DNA of 64,000 nt, from contig NZ_BDBZ01000021.1 of assembly GCF_001613245.1 (NCBI RefSeq), positions 1-64,000 on the forward strand. The letters run 5' to 3'. The position numbers were made by a program, and so were the translations under genes. Each line of letters opens with the position of its first letter. Within the stretch, counting starts at the first letter, position 1. The notes beneath the pieces were generated by a model, which saw only the letters and a list, made by a program, of their open reading frames with translations, ran no database searches and was not told the DNA's origin. Shown in pieces: positions 59,291-64,000 of this stretch. The stretch is from Nocardia speluncae NBRC 108251. Lineage in GTDB: Bacteria > Actinomycetota > Actinomycetes > Mycobacteriales > Mycobacteriaceae.

Positions 59291-61540
59291 GTGACAGATT
59301 CACAGCTCATCACCAGTGTTCTGGTGGCCAACCGCGGTGAGATCGCCCGCCGGGTCTTCGCGACCTGCCGCCGGATGGGGCTCGGCACCGTCGCCGTGTA
59401 CTCCGACGCCGACGCGGAAGCCCCGCATGTGGCCGAGGCGGATGCGGCGGTCCGCCTGCCCGGGAACACCCCTGCCGAGACCTACTTGCGCGCAGACCTG
59501 ATCATCGCCGCCGCGCAGGCGGCGGGCGCCGACGCCGTCCATCCCGGCTACGGTTTCCTCTCCGAGAACGCGGAATTCGCGCGCGCGGTGCAAACGGCCG
59601 GACTGGTGTGGATCGGGCCGTCCGTCACCGCCATCGAAGAGATGGGTTCCAAGGTGGCGGCCAAGAAGATGATGGACGCCGCCGGGGTGCCGGTGCTGGC
59701 CGAACTCGACCCCGACGAGGTCACCGCGGACCAACTGCCGGTCCTGATCAAGGCCTCGGCCGGTGGTGGCGGGCGCGGGATGCGCGTGGTGCGCACCCTC
59801 GCCGAACTGCCCGAGCAGCTCGCCGGGGCGCGCCGGGAAGCCGAATCCGCCTTCGGCGACCCGACGGTGTTCTGCGAGCGTTACCTCGAAACCGGCCGCC
59901 ATATCGAGGTCCAGGTGCTGGCCGATACGCACGGCACGATCTGGGCGGTCGGCGAGCGCGAATGCTCGATCCAGCGCCGGCACCAGAAGGTTGTCGAGGA
60001 GGCGCCCTCGCCGCTGGTCGAGCGCATTGACGCCGCACGTACCGGTGCAGCGCAGACGGGCGATACCGCCCCCGACGGTCCCCCGGCCAGGGCGCGATTG
60101 CACGCGTCCGAGGACGGGTCGCCGGATGCGGCGCAGGGCAGCTCAGCGGAGTTCGCGTCGGCGTGGGAATCCGAGCCGGTCGACCACCGCGACACCTCCC
60201 TGACCGCGGGAGACCGACACCGGGCGCCCTCGGACCCGGCGCCCGAGGGCGGTATGCGAGGCCGGCTGTACGCGGCGGCTCGGCAAGCAACCGCCGCGAT
60301 CGGCTACACGGGCGCCGGTACCGTCGAATTCCTGGCCGACGAATCCGGCGAGTTCTTCTTCCTGGAGATGAATACCCGGCTGCAGGTCGAGCACCCGGTT
60401 ACCGAATGCACCACCGGGCTGGATCTGGTGCAGCTACAGATCGAGATCGCTCAGGGCGACCGGCTCCCGGCACAGCCACCCGCCATGCGCGGCCATTCGA
60501 TCGAAGTCCGGCTCTACGCCGAGGATCCAGCGCAGGACTGGCAGCCGCAGAGCGGCACCGTGCACCGGATCGAGGTGCCGTCGGTGGCAAGCGAATTCGA
60601 TCTGCTCACACGCCCTGGTATCCGGCTGGACTCCGGCGTCGCCGACGGGTCGGTGGTCGGTGTCCACTACGACCCCATGCTGGCGAAGGTCATCTCCTAC
60701 GGCCGCACGCGCGACGAAGCCGCGCGGCTGCTCGCCGGTGCGTTGCAGCGCTCCCGGATCCACGGCCTGGTCACCAACCGTGACCTGCTGGTCCGGGTAC
60801 TGCGCCACCCCGCCTTCCTGGCCGGAGATACCGATACCGCCTTCTTCGGCACCCACGGCCTGGACGCCCTGGCCGCGCCCCTGGTGAGCCCGGACGCCGA
60901 GAAACTGTCCATTGTCGCGGCCGCGCTCGCCGAGGCCGCAGCCAACCGGGCGGGCGCCGCGGTGGTCGCGGGGGCGCCCAGCGGCTGGCGCAATCTGGCA
61001 TCGCAAGCGCAGCGCAAATCCTATGAAAGCCGCACGACCGGTGTGCACGAGATCGACTACCGGTTCACCCGATCCGGTGTCACAGTCGAGGGGTTCCCCG
61101 AACTCGAACTGATCTCCGCCACACCGGATCAGGTCGTCCTTGCGGTTCCCGCCGAGCGCAACGGGGACGAACGCACAGCTACGCACGGGCCGGTCCGGCG
61201 GCAGTTCTCGGTGGCTCGCCACGGTGAAATGGTCTGCGTGGATTCCGCGTTCGGCCCGGTGGCAGTGCGGCGCCTGCCCCGTTTCACCGATCCGGCCGAC
61301 CAGGTCGCCACTGGCTCGCTGCTGGCTCCCATGCCGGGCAGTGTGATCCGGCTCGGCGCCGAAGCAGGCAGCACGGTCACTGCCGGCCAGCCCATTTTGT
61401 GGCTGGAGGCCATGAAAATGGAGCACACCATCGCCGCCCCAGCGGACGGAGTGCTCAGTGCCGTGAATGTCGAAATCGGGCAGCAGGTCGATGTCGGGGC
61501 GGTCCTCGCCGTGGTCGACCCTGCCGAAGAGGGCGAATAG
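59291..61540 (+). CDS. accA1: Acyl-CoA carboxylase biotin carboxylase/carrier (alpha) subunit with insertion
   Basis: A 749-residue alpha chain. Domains: biotin carboxylase N-terminus (VLVANRGEIARRVFATCRRMG), ATP-grasp (IKASAGGGGRGMRVV, ERECSIQRRHQKVVEEAPSP, EFFFLEMNTRLQVEHPVTE), biotin carboxylase C-terminus, a linker, and a biotinyl domain with Lys709 in LEAMKMEHTI. Between PSPLVER and MRGRLYAAARQ there is an extra segment of about 75 residues (about 247-321, bases 60029-60253) rich in Ala, Asp, Ser and Pro. Usual MCC alpha chains are near 650-680 residues. The frame is maintained and the catalytic residues are intact, so the enzyme is likely active. GTG at 59291 is the start. Confidence 0.92.
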   Translation: MTDSQLITSVLVANRGEIARRVFATCRRMGLGTVAVYSDADAEAPHVAEADAAVRLPGNTPAETYLRADLIIAAAQAAGADAVHPGYGFLSENAEFARAVQTAGLVWIGPSVTAIEEMGSKVAAKKMMDAAGVPVLAELDPDEVTADQLPVLIKASAGGGGRGMRVVRTLAELPEQLAGARREAESAFGDPTVFCERYLETGRHIEVQVLADTHGTIWAVGERECSIQRRHQKVVEEAPSPLVERIDAARTGAAQTGDTAPDGPPARARLHASEDGSPDAAQGSSAEFASAWESEPVDHRDTSLTAGDRHRAPSDPAPEGGMRGRLYAAARQATAAIGYTGAGTVEFLADESGEFFFLEMNTRLQVEHPVTECTTGLDLVQLQIEIAQGDRLPAQPPAMRGHSIEVRLYAEDPAQDWQPQSGTVHRIEVPSVASEFDLLTRPGIRLDSGVADGSVVGVHYDPMLAKVISYGRTRDEAARLLAGALQRSRIHGLVTNRDLLVRVLRHPAFLAGDTDTAFFGTHGLDALAAPLVSPDAEKLSIVAAALAEAAANRAGAAVVAGAPSGWRNLASQAQRKSYESRTTGVHEIDYRFTRSGVTVEGFPELELISATPDQVVLAVPAERNGDERTATHGPVRRQFSVARHGEMVCVDSAFGPVAVRRLPRFTDPADQVATGSLLAPMPGSVIRLGAEAGSTVTAGQPILWLEAMKMEHTIAAPADGVLSAVNVEIGQQVDVGAVLAVVDPAEEGE

Positions 61541-61594
61541 CCGCGCTCACCGATGGCGCCGGATCCGAACCCACACGGAAAACCAGGAGCAGTA

Positions 61595-62755
61595 ATGAGT
61601 TTCATAGAATCCGACGAACGCAAAGAGCTGCGGGCCGCCGTAGCCGCGCTGGCCGCGAAATACAGCTACCGCGACTATGTGCTGCCCAAGGCGCGTAACA
61701 ACGAGCCGCTGGACGAACTGTGGCACGAAGCGGGCGGCCTCGGTTTCCTCGGCGTGAACCTGCCGGAGGAATACGGTGGCGGCGGTGCCGGTATGTACGA
61801 GCTGGCACTCGTGATGGAGGAATTGTCCGCGCAGGGTGCGGGTCTGCTGCTCATGGTGGTCTCGCCCGCCATCTGCGGCACCATCATCACCAAATACGGT
61901 ACCGACGCGCAGAAGTCGGAATGGCTGCCGAAACTCGCCGACGGTTCGGCCAAAATGGTTTTCGGAATCACCGAACCCGATGCCGGCTCCAATTCGCATC
62001 AGATCACCACCACCGCGCGCCGCGACGGTGACGATTGGCTGCTCACCGGCCGGAAAATCTTCATCTCCGGGGTCGATCAGGCCGAGGCCGTGCTGATCGT
62101 GGCCCGCACCTCCGATCACAAGACCGGCAAACTAAAGCCTGCCCTGTTCATCGTCCCCACCGACGCTCCCGGGTTCGAGAAGACCCCGCAGGAAATGGAC
62201 ATCATCGAACCGGATCACCAGTTCACCCTTTTCCTCGATGATGTCCGGCTCCCCGCCACCGCCCTCGTCGGCAAGGAGGACGCCGCCCTCATGCAGCTGT
62301 TCGCGGGCCTGAACCCGGAGCGCATCATGGGCGCGGCGATGGCTGTCGGAATCGGTCGCTACGCCATCGACCGGGCGGTCGAATACGCCAAGGAACGCAC
62401 CGTGTGGAAATCCCCGATCGGTGCCCACCAGGGAATCTCGCATCCGCTGGCCCAGGTGAAGATCGAAGTCGAACTGGCTCGATTGATGATGCTGAAGGCC
62501 GCTACCCTCTACGACTCCGGAGACGAGATGGGTGCCGCCGAAGCCGCCAATATGGCGAAATACGCGGCCGCCGAGGCCAGTATCAAGGCGCTGGACCAGG
62601 CAATCCAGACCCACGGTGGTTCCGGTCTCACCACGGAATACGGCCTGGCCGCCATGCTCGGTGCGGCCCGGATCGCGCGTATCGCCCCGGTGAGCCGGGA
62701 AATGATCCTCAACTTCGTCGCCCAGCATTCGCTGGGACTGCCGAAGTCCTACTGA
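61595..62755 (+). CDS. Acyl-CoA dehydrogenase (second copy in operon)
   Basis: A 386-residue acyl-CoA dehydrogenase with MVFGITEPDAGSNSHQITTTARRDGDDWLLTGRKIFISG, GLNPERIMGAAMAVGIGRYAIDRAVEYAKERTVW, HQGISHPLAQVKIEVELARLMMLKAATLYD and TEYGLAAMLGAARIARIAPVSREMILNFVAQHSLGLPKSY. It differs clearly from the dehydrogenase at 56536, so the operon has two dehydrogenation steps or two substrate ranges. The ATG at 61595 has AGGAG at 7 bases; the open frame from 61553 only adds a proline-rich leader. It lies 54 bp after the alpha subunit. Confidence 0.92.
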   Translation: MSFIESDERKELRAAVAALAAKYSYRDYVLPKARNNEPLDELWHEAGGLGFLGVNLPEEYGGGGAGMYELALVMEELSAQGAGLLLMVVSPAICGTIITKYGTDAQKSEWLPKLADGSAKMVFGITEPDAGSNSHQITTTARRDGDDWLLTGRKIFISGVDQAEAVLIVARTSDHKTGKLKPALFIVPTDAPGFEKTPQEMDIIEPDHQFTLFLDDVRLPATALVGKEDAALMQLFAGLNPERIMGAAMAVGIGRYAIDRAVEYAKERTVWKSPIGAHQGISHPLAQVKIEVELARLMMLKAATLYDSGDEMGAAEAANMAKYAAAEASIKALDQAIQTHGGSGLTTEYGLAAMLGAARIARIAPVSREMILNFVAQHSLGLPKSY

Positions 62756-62801
62756 GCGACAAACCACTCCGCCGATCCCGAAGAAAGGCAGGTCCGCACC
62801 G

Positions 62802-62951
62802 ATGAAGAGGCCGAACTCTGCGCCCGCGTTGTCGGTGCGCCCCGGTGCGCCGGCCTTTCGGCCGGTGGCCCGGCTGCGACTGCCGGCCGGAGACCGCCGG
62901 GCCGCTACCGATCTCCCAGCGCCGCGTACCCGTAAAGGCAGGCTCCCGTGA
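62802..62951 (+). CDS. Possible 49-residue Arg/Pro-rich coupled ORF
   Basis: An ATG at 62802 opens 49 codons (MKRPNSAPALSVRPGAPAF and onward) whose TGA overlaps the GTG of the enoyl-CoA hydratase gene by 4 bp, the same coupling used elsewhere in this operon. The ribosome-binding site is weak (AAAGGCAGG). The composition is typical of random high-GC sequence, and a small hairpin (CCGGCC TTTC GGCCGG) lies inside. It may be a true small gene, a translational coupler, or chance. Confidence 0.3.
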   Translation: MKRPNSAPALSVRPGAPAFRPVARLRLPAGDRRAATDLPAPRTRKGRLP

Positions 62952-63790
62952 CCGGAACCGATCAGGTAGTCCGCTACGCCGTCGAAGACGGGTTCGCGAC
63001 CCTCACGCTCGATTCCCCGCACAACCGCAACGCCATCTCGTCCGCGCTGGTGACCCAGCTACTGGAAGGGTTCGAGCGCGCCGCCGGCGATGTGGCCGTA
63101 CGCGGTGTGGTGCTCACCCACACCGGCAACACCTTCTGTGCGGGCGCGGATCTGAAGGAGGCGGTGGATGCCGACCCGGCCGCGGCGGCCGATATCCGCA
63201 CCCAGTGGATGGTCCGGTTACTGCGCACCGTCCTGGAACTGCCGAAACCGGTGATCGCCCGGGTGGACGGCCATGTCCGGGCCGGCGGTATGGGTGTGCT
63301 CGCGGCCTGCGATATCGCCGTCGCGGGCCGTGGCAGCAGTTTCGCCCTCACCGAGGCGCGGCTCGGTTTGGCGCCCTTCGTCATCTCCCTGACTCTGTTA
63401 CCCAAGCTGACGGCCCGCGCCGCCGACCGCTACTTCCTGACCGGAGAGAAATTCGACGCCGTTACCGCCGAGCGGATCGGCCTCGTCACTGTCGCCGCCG
63501 ACGATCCACTGACGGCGACGGCCGATGTGCTCACCGAACTCCGGCAGGGCTCGCCCCAGGGGCTCGCCGAGAGCAAACGCCTCACCACCGCCGCGATGCT
63601 GGCCGAATTCGACCGCAGCGCAGACGAATTGGCACGGCGTTCGGGCCGTTTCTTCGACACACCCGAGGTGATCGAAGGGATGACGGCGTTCCTGCAGCGC
63701 CGCCCTCCCCGGTGGGCCGCCGAACCCAGCGCACCTGCGGAGACCACCGGCTCCGCCGGCCGGGCAACGGAACCACGCTCGGCAGAATAG
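62948..63790 (+). CDS. Enoyl-CoA hydratase/isomerase family protein
   Basis: A 280-residue crotonase-fold enzyme. The oxyanion hole residues are in TFCAGADLKEAVD and VDGHVRAGGMGVLAACDIAVAG, and the catalytic glutamate is in FALTEARLGLAPFVISLTLLP. The glutamate of the first catalytic position of rat hydratase appears to be replaced in HVRAGGMG, which is common in LiuC/AtuE-type enzymes. It would hydrate the carboxylated enoyl-CoA (for example methylglutaconyl-CoA). The C-terminal 25 residues are an Ala/Glu-rich tail. It precedes the TetR gene by 6 bp. Confidence 0.88.
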   Translation: MTGTDQVVRYAVEDGFATLTLDSPHNRNAISSALVTQLLEGFERAAGDVAVRGVVLTHTGNTFCAGADLKEAVDADPAAAADIRTQWMVRLLRTVLELPKPVIARVDGHVRAGGMGVLAACDIAVAGRGSSFALTEARLGLAPFVISLTLLPKLTARAADRYFLTGEKFDAVTAERIGLVTVAADDPLTATADVLTELRQGSPQGLAESKRLTTAAMLAEFDRSADELARRSGRFFDTPEVIEGMTAFLQRRPPRWAAEPSAPAETTGSAGRATEPRSAE

Positions 63791-63796
63791 GCAATT

Positions 63797-64000
63797 ATGG
63801 CGACACCGCATGAACCCAAACAGGACCGTAGCCGGGCCACCCGGCAGCGGCTCCTGGAGGCAACTATCGACTGCCTGGCCGAAAAGGGCTGGGCTGCCGC
63901 GACGGTTTCTGTGGTCGCCGAACGGGCCGGGGTCTCCCGCGGTGCCGCTCAGCACCATTTCCCCACCAGGGAAGATCTGATCACCGCCGCCCTCACCTAT
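63797..64000 (+). CDS. TetR-family regulator (3' partial)
   Basis: The first 68 residues of a TetR regulator are present; the rest is beyond the window edge. The helix-turn-helix is RQRLLEATIDCLAEKGWAAATVSVVAERAGVSRGAAQHHFPTREDLITAAL. It is 6 bp after the enoyl-CoA hydratase gene and likely the last gene of the operon. It probably represses the operon through the palindrome at 54717 until an acyl-CoA intermediate accumulates, as known for LiuR, AtuR and related proteins. Confidence 0.85.
   Translation, partial: MATPHEPKQDRSRATRQRLLEATIDCLAEKGWAAATVSVVAERAGVSRGAAQHHFPTREDLITAALTY

Overview
The window is about 64 kb of high-GC actinobacterial DNA. The gene families point to a mycolic-acid-containing actinomycete (Corynebacteriales), most likely Nocardia or a close relative: F420-dependent glucose-6-phosphate dehydrogenase, PknG with its GlnH and GlnX partners, FprA, MutT3, alpha-methylacyl-CoA racemase, and many GTG and 4-bp-overlap starts. 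The genus is an inference from gene content; no rRNA or tRNA gene was seen.

Layout. (1) 0-13 kb: regulators (LuxR/MalT type, two AraC types, MocR type) and small envelope proteins around ackA-pta. (2) 12.8-22 kb: fgd, a HAD phosphatase, metZ with its rhodanese, fprA with a candidate iron box, an amidohydrolase, DUF456 and MOSC proteins. (3) 21.4-29.5 kb: a PadR regulator divergent from peptide deformylase, an ABC exporter with an XRE regulator, a MerR/quinone-reductase-like pair, a hydrolase, ogt, an AMACR-like racemase and a VapBC toxin-antitoxin pair. (4) 29.5-41.5 kb: the nutrient-sensing operon glnX-glnH-pknG, divergent from mutT3 and a split RibD-like gene pair, then a replicative-type DNA polymerase III alpha gene and a LysR regulator. 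(5) 41.5-48.4 kb: a CHAP-domain hydrolase, a class III cyclase, a second ABC exporter, and an XRE-TPR regulator divergent from three very small overlapping genes. (6) 48.4-51.8 kb: thiG-thiS-thiO divergent from thiE. (7) 51.8-54.7 kb: a decayed mobile region holding a broken tyrosine recombinase, a 92-bp inverted repeat (90 of 92 identical), remnants of an MFS transporter and of an unknown gene, 20-bp tandem repeats and one intact M20 amidohydrolase. (8) 54.8-64 kb: a tightly coupled acyl-CoA catabolic operon (DUF1446/AtuA-like, two acyl-CoA dehydrogenases, biotin-dependent carboxylase beta and alpha, enoyl-CoA hydratase) followed by a TetR regulator cut by the window edge.

How the genes work together. 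Blocks 1, 2, 4 and 6 hold the genes that in Mycobacterium tuberculosis lie side by side (fgd1-pta-ackA-pknG-glnH-Rv0412c-mutT3-thiE-thiO-thiS-thiG). Here that neighbourhood is broken up: ackA-pta and fgd are separated by two genes, pknG lies about 21 kb away, and the thi block follows after a further 14 kb of unrelated genes. The last operon probably degrades a branched acyl-CoA, leucine-derived or acyclic-terpenoid, through a carboxylation step.

Most notable unexplained signals: the inverted repeat with a recombinase-like core at 51.8-54.3 kb, the three-gene micro-operon at 46.4-47.0 kb, a roughly 75-residue insertion in the biotin carboxylase, and several strong regulatory palindromes. No clear new defence or biosynthetic system is evident.
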